Source: Methylotenera_A sp031417915
GTDB lineage: Bacteria; Pseudomonadota; Gammaproteobacteria; Burkholderiales; Methylophilaceae
Direction: 5' to 3'
Assembly: GCA_031417915.1 (NCBI GenBank)
Contig: JANOWN010000030.1
Coordinates: 1-64,000, forward strand
DNA: 64,000 nt
How positions within the stretch are numbered: the first letter of the stretch is position 1; every line of letters begins with the position of its first letter. Of this stretch, positions 48,824 to 57,197 are shown piece by piece. The translations under genes were made by a program, and so were the position numbers. Under the pieces are notes generated by a model. The model did not search any database and was not told the origin of the DNA. It saw nothing but the letters and a program-made list of their open reading frames with translations.

Positions 48824-50132
48824 AATAATTGGGGAATGTTTTTGCCACGCATTTCGGGTCGTTAATGGTAATAGGTACGCCGCCTAATGAAACCAGCGAA
48901 AAGCACATCGCCATGCGATGGTCGTCGTAGGTATCAATCACCCCATTTGGTGTGAGTTGGGCGGGTGGTGTGATTTTAATGTAATCGGCGCCTTCCTCAA
49001 CAACGGCGCCCACTTTGCGTAATTCGGTCGCCATGGCGGCAATGCGGTCGGTCTCTTTCACGCGCCAACTCGCGATATTGCGCAAAGTCGTCGTGCCTTC
49101 CGCGAATAAAGCCATAATCGCCAGCGTCAATGCCGCGTCAGGGATGTGGTTGCAATCTAAATCAATGGCTTGCAGCTGTTTAGGCTTATAAGTTTGGATT
49201 TTATTATTGCTAAAACTAGAACCAACTTTGTGCCTAGGACCAAATCTATTGCCGTAAGCAACCATGACCCCCATTTTTTTCAAGGCATCGGCAAAGCGTA
49301 TATCGCCTTGAATGCTGTTTTCTCCTATACCCTCAACAAGTACGTTCCCTGCTATCGCGCCAGCAGCCAAGAAATATGAGGCGCTTGAAGCATCGCCCTC
49401 TACGAACATTTGTTTAGGTGAAGTGTAGTTACTATCTGACGCAATGGTAAATGTTTTCCACTCATCACGTATGACATTTACGCCAAAGCGTGCCATTAAG
49501 TTAAGAGTGATTTCAATATAAGGCTTAGATATTAGTTCGCCAACCACTTCAATCGTGGCTTGCTGCTTGGTGAGTGGCAATGCCATTAAAAGCGCGGTTA
49601 AAAACTGGCTGGAAACATCGCCGCGAATTTTAATTGGTTTGCTCACATCAATATTGGCGGGTAAAATTTTGAGCGGCGGAAAACCTTCATTTTCTAAATA
49701 TTCAATATTCGCACCAATTTGCCGTAGCGCATCGACCAAATCGCCAATTGGCCGCTCGTGCATACGCGGCACACCCGAGAGCGTGTAATGCCCGCCAGAT
49801 AAGGCTAGTGCAGCAGTGAGCGGCCTAAACGCAGTGCCAGCATTCCCCAAAAAAAGTTCAGCATATTTGCTGGGGCTACCTTTATTGGTAAAGTTGCCGC
49901 CGCAGCCATGTACACGCCAATCGGTTCCGCTTAGTTTTTCTAACTTTACCCCAAGTTTTTCTAACGCCTCCAGCATGCGCGCGGTGTCGTCAGAAACCAA
50001 TAAATCACGGATTTCCGTGACACCATTTGCTAGTGCGGCCAACAACAGCGTGCGATTTGAAATACTTTTTGAACCTGGAAGTTTAATCGTGCCTTCGGCG
50101 CGGCTGGCGGCGGGTAAATGTAATTGCTCCAT
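48795..50132 (-). CDS. aroA: 5-enolpyruvylshikimate-3-phosphate synthase
   Basis: 445 residues, normal length. It joins shikimate 3-phosphate and PEP in the aromatic pathway. LPGSKSISNRTLLLAALANG near residue 18, LFLGNAGTAFRPLTAAL, and RVKETDRIAAMATELRKVGA are the class signature segments. The substrate-loop motif GNAGTAFRP is that of ordinary glyphosate-sensitive type I enzymes. 2 bp after tyrA and overlapping cmk. Confidence 0.96.
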   Translation of the reverse strand: MEQLHLPAASRAEGTIKLPGSKSISNRTLLLAALANGVTEIRDLLVSDDTARMLEALEKLGVKLEKLSGTDWRVHGCGGNFTNKGSPSKYAELFLGNAGTAFRPLTAALALSGGHYTLSGVPRMHERPIGDLVDALRQIGANIEYLENEGFPPLKILPANIDVSKPIKIRGDVSSQFLTALLMALPLTKQQATIEVVGELISKPYIEITLNLMARFGVNVIRDEWKTFTIASDSNYTSPKQMFVEGDASSASYFLAAGAIAGNVLVEGIGENSIQGDIRFADALKKMGVMVAYGNRFGPRHKVGSSFSNNKIQTYKPKQLQAIDLDCNHIPDAALTLAIMALFAEGTTTLRNIASWRVKETDRIAAMATELRKVGAVVEEGADYIKITPPAQLTPNGVIDTYDDHRMAMCFSLVSLGGVPITINDPKCVAKTFPNYFEEFAKIVS

Positions 50133-50134
50133 AT

Positions 50135-51007
50135 TTATTGCGCTTTGCCCCAGTCGTTACGTGCTTGGCTGGCACGTTCAAATAGCGCCTGCAAGCCTGC
50201 TGCATCGCCATTTTCCAACAAGATTTTGAGCTGCGCCAATTGTGCTTGGTATGCAGTAACTTCTTGAATTAAAGCCGTTTTATTGGCAAGTGAAATATCA
50301 CGCCACATTTCGGGCGAGCTGCCTGCAATGCGCGTAAAATCTCTAAAGCCACTCGCCGCGAAGCTGAATAATTGCGCCGCGTTTGGGCGATTAGCGATTT
50401 CGTTTACCAGCGCAAACGCGAGTAAATGTGGCAAATGACTGACTGCGGCGAAGATGCTATCGTGCGTTTCTGCGCTCATTTCGCTTACGTTTGCGCCGCA
50501 TTTTTCCCATAATTCGGCAACGCCAGCAACCGCATGGATATTGGTCTCCGTGGTGGGTGTTAACACAACATTTTTACCTACAAACAAGTCTGCTTTGGCT
50601 GCAGAAACGCCAGATTTCTCTGCGCCCGCAATCGGGTGGCCGCCAACAAATTGGCTGAATTGATCACCTAAAATTTCGCGCGCCGTCGCCAAAACATCAC
50701 CTTTGGTGCTGCCCGCATCGGTGATAATAGTTTTAGCGTTTAAATGCGGTTTGATGTTTTGCAAAATGTTCGCTGTTTGTGCCACAGGCGCTGCAATAAG
50801 AATTAAATCTGCATCGCTGCAAGCCTCATGGATATTGGTCTCTAGAGCATCAATTACATTTAATTCTAAAGCTTCATTCATACTTTTTTCACTGCGCCCA
50901 ACGCCCACAATATGCGCGACTGTATTATCCAGCTCGCCTGCTTTTTTTAAAGCCAATGCAACCGAGCCGCCAATCAAGCCCACACCAAAGATGACGAGTT
51001 TTTTCAA
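50135..51007 (-). CDS. tyrA: Prephenate dehydrogenase
   Basis: 290 residues, NAD(P)-dependent enzyme of tyrosine synthesis. Rossmann motif IFGVGLIGGSVALALKKAG at the start; GGHPIAGAEKSG and SHLPHLLAFAL are catalytic-domain motifs. Translation starts at TTG 51007: upstream the frame is closed, and a nearby ATG (51017) is out of frame. Two AATATCCATG copies are embedded in frame, each encoding ETNIH (ETNIHEACSDAD and ETNIHAVAGVAE). Confidence 0.94.
   Translation of the reverse strand: MKKLVIFGVGLIGGSVALALKKAGELDNTVAHIVGVGRSEKSMNEALELNVIDALETNIHEACSDADLILIAAPVAQTANILQNIKPHLNAKTIITDAGSTKGDVLATAREILGDQFSQFVGGHPIAGAEKSGVSAAKADLFVGKNVVLTPTTETNIHAVAGVAELWEKCGANVSEMSAETHDSIFAAVSHLPHLLAFALVNEIANRPNAAQLFSFAASGFRDFTRIAGSSPEMWRDISLANKTALIQEVTAYQAQLAQLKILLENGDAAGLQALFERASQARNDWGKAQ
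50522..50556 (-). repeat. AATATCCATG element in tyrA, copy a
   Basis: Minus-strand core 50542-50533 on the coding strand, flanks ACGGAGACC and CGGTTGCTGGCG. Encodes ETNIHAVAG. Outer arms are diverged. Confidence 0.55.
50811..50851 (-). repeat. AATATCCATG element in tyrA, copy b (full-length)
   Basis: Minus-strand core 50836-50827. The full family consensus is present on the coding strand: GATGCTCTAGAGACC, core, then AGGCTTGCAGCGATGC. It encodes DALETNIHEACSDA within the Rossmann domain without changing protein length. This is the best evidence that the whole 40-bp element, not just the core, occurs in genes. Confidence 0.8.
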
Positions 51008-51067
51008 AAGAAATCATGCAGAAAATTAAAAACGAAATTGTAGCACGTGCTAGGTGTTTATTGAGCG

Positions 51068-51808
51068 CTAGCCTTGTGACACCCATTCGCCATCAATTAA
51101 CTTTTCTTGCGGCTTAAATTGTTGTTTATACGCCATTTTTTGGCTTTCTTGTATCCAGTAACCTAAATATAAATACGGCAAATTCAAGCTTTTTGTCCAT
51201 TCGGCCAGCCACATAATAGAATAAGTACCGAAGCTGGCTTTTGCTTCAGTTGCATCGTAAAACGTGTAAACGGCCGAGACGCCATCAGTTACCACGTCAA
51301 TCACGCTGACGATTTTGACTTGGTTTTCGGCGTCGCGAAATTCAATCATTAAGCTTTCTACATTGCTCATGCACAAAAACTGTAAATATTGGTTGGCGCC
51401 TTCATCCGCATCGGTGGGCACACTTAATTCTGGCTCGGCATGACGTAGTTTTTGATAATTGGTATATAGCTCAAAGTGACTTTGAATATAGCCCAGCGGC
51501 AATATGCGCGCGCTTAAATTGGCGTGTTGCTTGTGCGCACGTTTTTGGCTGCGCGTAGGCGTAAATTCGTTTAAGACTAATCTAATCGCAATGCAAGCGC
51601 TGCAGTTAAAACAATGTGGACGATAAGCAAACTTTCCGCTGCGCCGAAAGCCTTGCTGAATAAGGCCGCTGTAGATGTTGGTGTCGACCAAATGATGCGG
51701 CGCGGCGATTAAACTTTGCGCAAGTTTATCGGGCAAATAGCCGCATTTATACGGCGTGGTGACGTAAAATTGTAGCTTGTGTAAGGCTGGCTCAATCGGC
51801 AAAGTCAT
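51068..51808 (-). CDS. bpt: Aspartate/glutamate leucyltransferase Bpt
   Basis: 246 residues, the R-transferase-like family (ATE N and C domains). N-terminal Cys motif CGYLP with C-x-x-CIAIR later (HCFNCSACIAIRL), and the C-terminal LYLGYWIQESQKMAYK segment. It transfers Leu from tRNA to N-terminal Asp/Glu of proteins, marking them for ClpS/ClpAP. The stop of aat and the start of bpt are 1 bp apart, so both N-degron transferases are co-translated. Confidence 0.92.
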   Translation of the reverse strand: MTLPIEPALHKLQFYVTTPYKCGYLPDKLAQSLIAAPHHLVDTNIYSGLIQQGFRRSGKFAYRPHCFNCSACIAIRLVLNEFTPTRSQKRAHKQHANLSARILPLGYIQSHFELYTNYQKLRHAEPELSVPTDADEGANQYLQFLCMSNVESLMIEFRDAENQVKIVSVIDVVTDGVSAVYTFYDATEAKASFGTYSIMWLAEWTKSLNLPYLYLGYWIQESQKMAYKQQFKPQEKLIDGEWVSQG

Positions 51809-51809
51809 A

Positions 51810-52532
51810 TTAAAATTCTACCAGTTTTGTAAGATTTTGCATGAATTCTTCACGGTCAATTTCTCGTCCGCCAAAGCTGGTGAGTAAAGGTGTTTTCATT
51901 TGGCAATCTATCATGCCAACACCTTGATTTATAAGATTATTTACCAAGTGTACGAATGCAACTTTTGAAGCATCAGTGACGTTATGAAACATGCTTTCGC
52001 CATAAAACATCTTGCCGATTTTAATGCCGTAGCAACCGCCGACTAGCTCGCCATTTAGCCAACTTTCGGCGCAAATCGCGTAGCCAAGCCGATGCAGTTC
52101 GCAATACGCCGCTATCATTTCGGGCGAAATCCACGTATTTGATTGATAGCCGCTTTTTGTTCTATTTCTGGGCGTTTGACTGCACGCAGAAATAACGGCC
52201 TGGAAGTCAGTATCCATGCGGGTTTCGAAGGCATTATTTTTATTTTTTAAATGAAGCTTAAGGGTTTTTGCGAGGGATTTACTTATTTTTAATTCTTCTG
52301 GAAATAACACCATGCGCGGGTTCGGGCTCCACCACATGATGGGCTCGCCGGGATTAAACCACGGAAAAATACCTAGTTTGTAGGCGCTTAATAAACGCGC
52401 TGCGCTTAAATCGCCACCGATGGCGATTAAACCGTTAGGCTCGGTTAAAGCTTGTGAAAGCGGTGGGAATTCACAGTCAGCTTCAATCGCGGCAACGCGG
52501 CCATGCTCTAATTGGTAATAACCGTTACTCAA
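51810..52532 (-). CDS. aat: Leucyl/phenylalanyl-tRNA-protein transferase
   Basis: 240 residues, normal length. FPPLSQALTEPNGLIAIGGDLS near the start, LGIFPWF, PIMWWSPNPRMVLFP, and VGGCYGIKIGKMFYGESMF form the conserved core. It adds Leu/Phe to N-terminal Lys/Arg of proteins for the N-degron pathway. Pairs with bpt downstream. Confidence 0.96.
   Translation of the reverse strand: MSNGYYQLEHGRVAAIEADCEFPPLSQALTEPNGLIAIGGDLSAARLLSAYKLGIFPWFNPGEPIMWWSPNPRMVLFPEELKISKSLAKTLKLHLKNKNNAFETRMDTDFQAVISACSQTPRNRTKSGYQSNTWISPEMIAAYCELHRLGYAICAESWLNGELVGGCYGIKIGKMFYGESMFHNVTDASKVAFVHLVNNLINQGVGMIDCQMKTPLLTSFGGREIDREEFMQNLTKLVEF
52197..52236 (+). repeat. AATATCCATG-like sequence in aat
   Basis: Core AGTATCCATG (one mismatch) at 52209-52218. 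The arms GCCTGGAAGTC and CGGGTTTCGAAGGCAT resemble copy 8 at 35020. It encodes ETRMDTDF of a conserved region, so protein constraint may explain part of the match. Confidence 0.4.
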
Positions 52533-52547
52533 TCTAAATGCCGCAAT

Positions 52548-53267
52548 TCAAAGCAACATCCATAAAGCCATTGCCGCCATCAGCAAATCTTCGATAATCG
52601 TCACCGTCGTCATGGGTAAATTAAAGCCTGTGCCAAGGCAAGCACACTTAATTTTTTGCTTGTTCAGCACCGCCAAAATGACACCGATGCTAGAAAATGT
52701 CATCACAATTAGCGTCATTAAATTAATTATAATCGACCTGTAGACCAATAGATATGAGGTGCCTAGCGCAAGCTCAATAAAAGGATAAATGAATCCATAA
52801 GCAGGAATTTTTTTCGCAAGCAAATCGTACATGGCGTAACTTTGTGCAAAACCGCGTAAATCGAGCAGCTTAAAAAACGAGAATACAAGAAAAAAGCCTG
52901 CCATAAAATTGGGCATAAAACGATGTAAAATAAATTCGCCACTTGCGATTTCAATCGCCAACGCCGCCAATAAAATGTAGAAAAATACAAGAATCAGTGG
53001 CTTGTAAGTGACGAAAAATGATTTTTCGCTCTCATCATTTTTTAGATAATTTCCAGGCAAAATTTCTGCACCAACTACATAATTCCCCACGTTTTTTAAC
53101 ACGCTATTTAAAGCAATTACGTCAACTTTCTGCCCTGAAAGCTTTATTTGGGGCGGTTTCAGAGTGACCTCAATTTCATCTGCGTAAGGCGTCAAAGCGC
53201 TTTGCACTCTGGCAACGCAGTTGTTGCAAGTCATGCCCGCTATCGAGTAAATTGTGTGTGTTTTCAT
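52548..53267 (-). CDS. HMA domain fused to MauE/DoxX-like membrane domain
   Basis: 239 residues. Residues 1-66 are a heavy-metal-associated domain with GMTCNNC (Cys14, Cys17). After a short linker come about five membrane helices; the segment FFKLLDLRGFAQSYAMYDLLAKKIPAYGFIYPFIELALG (key residues only cited as family signature) resembles MauE, the methylamine-utilisation redox membrane protein, with a late CACLG Cys pair. The fusion suggests copper or thiol handling at the inner membrane. TATAGT 8 bases before the ATG suggests a near-leaderless message. Confidence 0.75.
   Translation of the reverse strand: MKTHTIYSIAGMTCNNCVARVQSALTPYADEIEVTLKPPQIKLSGQKVDVIALNSVLKNVGNYVVGAEILPGNYLKNDESEKSFFVTYKPLILVFFYILLAALAIEIASGEFILHRFMPNFMAGFFLVFSFFKLLDLRGFAQSYAMYDLLAKKIPAYGFIYPFIELALGTSYLLVYRSIIINLMTLIVMTFSSIGVILAVLNKQKIKCACLGTGFNLPMTTVTIIEDLLMAAMALWMLL
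52736..52775 (+). repeat. Degenerate AATATCCATG element candidate in HMA/MauE-like gene
   Basis: Core AATAGATATG (two mismatches) at 52747-52756 with flanks CGACCTGTAGACC and AGGTGCCTAGCGCAAG, similar to the family. Weak. Confidence 0.3.
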
Positions 53268-53288
53268 CGCGTTAACTATAATCTATAA

Positions 53289-53323
53289 AAACCGTGTAAG
53301 CTGTAATTTAATAACAACGGTTT
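53289..53323. promoter_or_regulatory. Dyad between HMA gene and small ORF
   Basis: AAACCGT (53289-53295) and ACGGTTT (53317-53323) form an inverted repeat in the divergent gap between the HMA/MauE-like gene and the gene at 53372. An operator for a metal-responsive regulator is possible but unproven. Confidence 0.3.
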
Positions 53324-53371
53324 AATAACAATAAGTTTAGAACATAAATTTTCGGGGGAGTTATTTATTTT

Positions 53372-53581
53372 ATGAACACTATTTATAAAAAAACCCTAAA
53401 GGGCGTGGAAGAATGCTCGCTACGCACGCAGGGCCTGCAATTAAAGCTGCGCGAATATTTAAAACTGGTGGATGGTGTGAAATCTGCGAATGAAATTCAA
53501 CGCACCAATCCAAATTTAACTGAGGTGGAAGCCGTGTTAGGTGTATTAAAAGACGAAGGCTATATCGAAGTTTTGCATTAA
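53372..53581 (+). CDS. Small conserved-looking hypothetical protein
   Basis: 69 residues, preceded by GGGGGAG 12 bases before the ATG. The sequence has a helical core (LQLKLREYLKLVDGVKSANEIQR) and a compact C-terminus (VEAVLGVLKDEGYIEVLH) that reads like a small winged-helix or PqqD-like fold. Not assigned to a family. Divergent from the HMA/MauE-like gene. Confidence 0.6.
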   Translation: MNTIYKKTLKGVEECSLRTQGLQLKLREYLKLVDGVKSANEIQRTNPNLTEVEAVLGVLKDEGYIEVLH

Positions 53582-53691
53582 GTCGCAGTAAAAATGCAGT
53601 GAAAATAAATTCCATAAGTCTTTGTAATTGAATGAAAAGTGCGTAGAATGCGCAACTCGCACGCATCTAGATTTTATCTTTTAAGCAAAGT

Positions 53692-55905
53692 ATGGAAGTT
53701 TATACCAACAATCTAGCCAAACCGATTCATACTTATCGCCCGTATTGGGCGAAGCGCTTTGGCACGGCCAAAATGTTACCGATGAGTCGAGCCGAAATGG
53801 ACGAATTGGGTTGGGATTCTTGCGATATTATTTTGGTGACGGGCGATTGCTATATCGATCACCCCAGCTTCGGCATGGCGCTGGTTGGGCGTTTGCTCGA
53901 GGCGCAGGGTTTCCGCGTCGGTATTATCGCCCAGCCCGATTGGCAAGATGCAAAAGCCTTCAAAGCGCTCGGCAAGCCAAACCTTTATTTTGGCATCACC
54001 GCTGGCAATATGGATAGCATGGTCAACCGCTATACTGCCGACCGCAAAATCCGTTCTGATGATGCCTATACCCCAGATGCAGCAGCCAATAAACGCCCAG
54101 ATCGCGCCGTTTTGGTGTATTCGCAACGCTGCCGCGAAGCTTATTCGCAAGTTCCGCTCGTCATTGGTAGCATAGAAGCCAGCCTGCGCCGCATCGCGCA
54201 TTACGATTACTGGTCTGATAAAGTGCGCCGCAGTATTCTGGTGGATTCCAAAGCCGATATTTTGCTTTATGGCAACGCAGAACGCGCGCTGGTCGAGTTA
54301 AGCCATCGCATTGCCAAAGGCGAGAAAATAAGCGACATTCAAGATATTCGCGGCACGGCTTTTTTACGCAAAAATATTCCAGAAGGTTGGGCGGAAGTAG
54401 AATCTACAAAATTAGACCGCCCAGGCACGATTGACAAGCCGATTGACCCGTATGAAATGAAAATGGGTGCAGGAACAAGCTGCGAAACTGAAGCTAAAAA
54501 AGACGAGCCAAAACTACCCGAAGGTACAAATCCAATTCAAATAATCCGCAAACCAAAGGCCGATAGAAGCATGCAAGTGGTGCGTTTGCCAGATTACGAA
54601 GAAGTCTCAAAAGACCCCATTTTGTATGCCCACGCTTCGCGCGTGTTGCACTTAGAAGCCAACCCTGGCAACGCCCGCGCGTTGGTGCAAAAGCATGGTG
54701 ACCGTGAAGTGTGGCTGAATCCGCCGCCGATTCCGCTTACCACTAAAGAGATGGATTACGTGTATGACATGCCGTACGCGCGCAAGCCGCACCCCATATA
54801 CAAAAACGCCAAAATTCCCGCCTGGGAGATGATTCGTTTTAGCGTGAATATTATGCGTGGCTGCTTTGGCGGCTGTACGTTTTGCAGTATTACCGAGCAC
54901 GAAGGCCGCATTATTCAAAGCCGTTCTGAAGAATCCATTTTAAAAGAAGTCGAAGAAATTCGCGATAAAGTCGATGGATTTACTGGTGTCATTTCAGACC
55001 TTGGCGGCCCCACTGCCAATATGTACCGTATTGCCTGTAAGTCTGAAAAAATCGAACAATCTTGCCGCAAATTGAGCTGTGTTTACCCAGGTATTTGTGA
55101 GAATTTAAATACCGACCACAGCGCGCTTATTCAACTTTACCGCAAAGCACGCGCCATTAAAGGCGTTAAGAAGATTTTAATTGGTTCTGGCTTGCGTTAT
55201 GACTTGGCCGTGAAATCGCCAGAATACGTGAAAGAACTGGTACAGCATCACGTCGGCGGCTATTTAAAAATCGCGCCAGAACACAGCGAAGAAAACGTAC
55301 TCAGCAAAATGATGAAGCCAGGCATGGGCGCGTACGATGAATTTAAAGCCATGTTCGAAAAATTCAGTGCAGAAGTCGGTAAAAAACAGTATCTCATTCC
55401 GTATTTTATTGCCGCGCACCCAGGCACCACGGATGATGACATGCTCAATTTGGCATTGTGGCTGAAAAAATACAGTTTTCGCCTAGACCAAGTACAGAAC
55501 TTTACGCCCACGCCGATGGCAATGGCGACCGCCATGTATCACAGTGGCAAAAACCCGCTGCGTAAAGTGACGGCAGATTCTGAGGATGTGCCGATCCCAA
55601 AAAATGGCTTACAACGCAAGCTGCACAAGGCTTTCATACGCTACCACGACCCCGCAAATTGGCCGATGCTACGCGAAGCTTTGAAAAAAATGGGCAGGGC
55701 AGATTTAATTGGGCCGAGCAAAAAGCATTTAGTGCCCGCATTTCAGCCTGCGGTGATGGCCAATATTGAGCAATCTGACGGGACTAGTTTTAGAGCTAAA
55801 CCCTTGCCAAAAGCGTTTAACAATTTTAAAAATGCAGCTAGGCCTGCTTTTAGTAAACCAGCTTTTAGTAAGCCCGCGTTTAGCAAAGCCAAAAAAGCGC
55901 ATTAA
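53692..55905 (+). CDS. ygiQ: YgiQ-family radical SAM protein
   Basis: 737 residues, full length. N-terminal YgiQ domain (PMSRAEMDELGWDSCDIILVTGDCYIDHPSFGMA region), then radical SAM CFGGCTFC binding [4Fe-4S]/SAM, then the family-specific C-terminal part. The reaction is unknown for this widespread UPF0313 family. The C-terminus ends in three to four tandem AFSKP repeats encoded by tandem DNA repeats (about 55847-55890), likely slippage-prone. Its stop abuts the blc stop. Confidence 0.92.
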   Translation: MEVYTNNLAKPIHTYRPYWAKRFGTAKMLPMSRAEMDELGWDSCDIILVTGDCYIDHPSFGMALVGRLLEAQGFRVGIIAQPDWQDAKAFKALGKPNLYFGITAGNMDSMVNRYTADRKIRSDDAYTPDAAANKRPDRAVLVYSQRCREAYSQVPLVIGSIEASLRRIAHYDYWSDKVRRSILVDSKADILLYGNAERALVELSHRIAKGEKISDIQDIRGTAFLRKNIPEGWAEVESTKLDRPGTIDKPIDPYEMKMGAGTSCETEAKKDEPKLPEGTNPIQIIRKPKADRSMQVVRLPDYEEVSKDPILYAHASRVLHLEANPGNARALVQKHGDREVWLNPPPIPLTTKEMDYVYDMPYARKPHPIYKNAKIPAWEMIRFSVNIMRGCFGGCTFCSITEHEGRIIQSRSEESILKEVEEIRDKVDGFTGVISDLGGPTANMYRIACKSEKIEQSCRKLSCVYPGICENLNTDHSALIQLYRKARAIKGVKKILIGSGLRYDLAVKSPEYVKELVQHHVGGYLKIAPEHSEENVLSKMMKPGMGAYDEFKAMFEKFSAEVGKKQYLIPYFIAAHPGTTDDDMLNLALWLKKYSFRLDQVQNFTPTPMAMATAMYHSGKNPLRKVTADSEDVPIPKNGLQRKLHKAFIRYHDPANWPMLREALKKMGRADLIGPSKKHLVPAFQPAVMANIEQSDGTSFRAKPLPKAFNNFKNAARPAFSKPAFSKPAFSKAKKAH

Positions 55906-56430
55906 TTATTGCGTTACATAAATCAGCTTATCTGTCGCAAAACCAAGCGCTTTGGCTTTCGCTACTAATTCCAGCTTAATCGGCTCAGCGAGTTGTGGCG
56001 TGCGTGAGAGTATCCATAAATACGATTTATCAGGTCCGCAAATCATCACATGTTGATAGTTGGCATCGAGTGCGATGATGTTATAAGCACCGTAAAATGG
56101 CCCAAAAAATGACACCTTAAGCTTGCCAGTGTTGGTTTTATCGGCATTTGCAGCATCCACAAAATAGGCTTTGCCTTCGGCTTCTTTCCATTCGTTTTTC
56201 TTCACATTAAAGCCGCGATTGAGCACTTTAATGCCGCCATCATCTTTAAGACTATAAGTTGCGGTAATTTTTTCTAAATCGCGCTCAAACGATTGGTCTA
56301 AGCGCGCGATTTCGTACCAAGTGCCCAAATACTGGCTTGCATTCACGCTTTCAACCACTTTTACCTTGTCTGGCACACCCATGCAAGCGCTGAGCAGTGC
56401 TACAAAAACTAACACTAATACTTTACACAT
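55906..56430 (-). CDS. blc: Outer-membrane lipoprotein lipocalin (Blc type)
   Basis: 174 residues. Lipobox LLSAC with the lipidated Cys at residue 16. Lipocalin signature YLGTWYEIARLDQSFERDL with the GxW motif, followed by TATYSLKDDGGIKVLNRG and the C-terminal LWILSRTPQL. Blc proteins bind lysophospholipids at the outer membrane. Its ATG overlaps the upstream pseudouridine synthase stop by 1 bp. Confidence 0.93.
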   Translation of the reverse strand: MCKVLVLVFVALLSACMGVPDKVKVVESVNASQYLGTWYEIARLDQSFERDLEKITATYSLKDDGGIKVLNRGFNVKKNEWKEAEGKAYFVDAANADKTNTGKLKVSFFGPFYGAYNIIALDANYQHVMICGPDKSYLWILSRTPQLAEPIKLELVAKAKALGFATDKLIYVTQ

Positions 56431-57146
56431 TATTTGCTCCTTAAATTGTGCATATCATCATCACTCAACCAGCGCCATTCGCCAACTTTCAAGTCATCTG
56501 GCAGTTTCAGTTCGCCAATCTGGATGCGTTTTAAACCTTCTACGCGGTTGCTAATCGCGGCGACCATGCGTTTGACTTGATGGTACTTTCCTTCCGCCAG
56601 CGTCATGTGGATGACGTGCTCGTTGATTTGTTTTACATCTAAAGCAGCAATGGTTTCTTCTTCATCAATTAATTTAACTCCTCCAAGAAGCCCATGGATA
56701 TTGGCTTGCAGGATAGGGTGTTTGCAGGTGACTTCATAAATTTTTGGTACTTTATGTTTGGGTGAACTCATGCGATGAATAAATTGGCCATCGTCTGAAA
56801 TTAAAATGAGCCCAGTGGTATCTTCATCCAAACGGCCTATGCACTGTACGTCGCGTTCTACCAGCGGGTGCGGCAGCAGACTGTAAATGGTCGGGTGGTG
56901 CTGGGTTTTGTGTGAGCACTCGTAATTGCTGGGTTTATGCATCATCAGGTAAGATTTTTCTTTGTATTCCCAGCTTTCACCTTTCACCGTGTAATGCAAA
57001 TTTCCCAGCGAAAATTCCGCGTCAGGGTTGTCACACATTGTGCCATTCACGGTGATTTCTTCGTTAACAATCATAATGCGGCACAGCTTGCGCGTGCCAA
57101 AACCTTGCTTGCTAAGGATACGTTCTAGATCGAGAGTTTTTGCCAT
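56430..57146 (-). CDS. RsuA/RluB/E/F-family pseudouridine synthase
   Basis: 238 residues. N-terminal S4 domain (LERILSKQGFGTRKLCRIMI), then the catalytic domain with GRLDEDTTGLIL, where Asp is the nucleophile, and KYHQVKRMVAAISNRV. Modifies 16S or 23S rRNA; RsuA (16S U516) and RluE are the nearest types but cannot be separated here. TATAAT ends 6 bases before the ATG, again predicting a leaderless mRNA. An AATATCCATG element is embedded at 56683-56720 (LQANIHG). Confidence 0.88.
   Translation of the reverse strand: MAKTLDLERILSKQGFGTRKLCRIMIVNEEITVNGTMCDNPDAEFSLGNLHYTVKGESWEYKEKSYLMMHKPSNYECSHKTQHHPTIYSLLPHPLVERDVQCIGRLDEDTTGLILISDDGQFIHRMSSPKHKVPKIYEVTCKHPILQANIHGLLGGVKLIDEEETIAALDVKQINEHVIHMTLAEGKYHQVKRMVAAISNRVEGLKRIQIGELKLPDDLKVGEWRWLSDDDMHNLRSK
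56683..56720 (-). repeat. AATATCCATG element in pseudouridine synthase gene
   Basis: Minus-strand core 56702-56693 on the coding strand, flanks CCTATCCTGCAAGCC (like copy 8) and GGCTTCTTGGAG. It encodes QANIHG. Confidence 0.6.
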
Positions 57147-57162
57147 GTAGCATTATACAAAT

Positions 57163-57191
57163 AAAAAAGCCCGCGCGAGGCGGGCGTTTTT
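57163..57191 (-). terminator. Terminator after aqpZ
   Basis: On the minus strand CGCCCGCC-TCGC-GCGGGC is followed by TTTTTTATTTG. It ends the aqpZ transcript before the pseudouridine synthase promoter. Confidence 0.85.
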
Positions 57192-57197
57192 AAGTTC

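Noticed and set aside
52197..52236. Counting the aat sequence as a certain copy of the AATATCCATG element
   Set aside because: One core mismatch, and the encoded RMDTDF lies in a conserved Aat region, so protein constraint may explain it. Kept only as a candidate.
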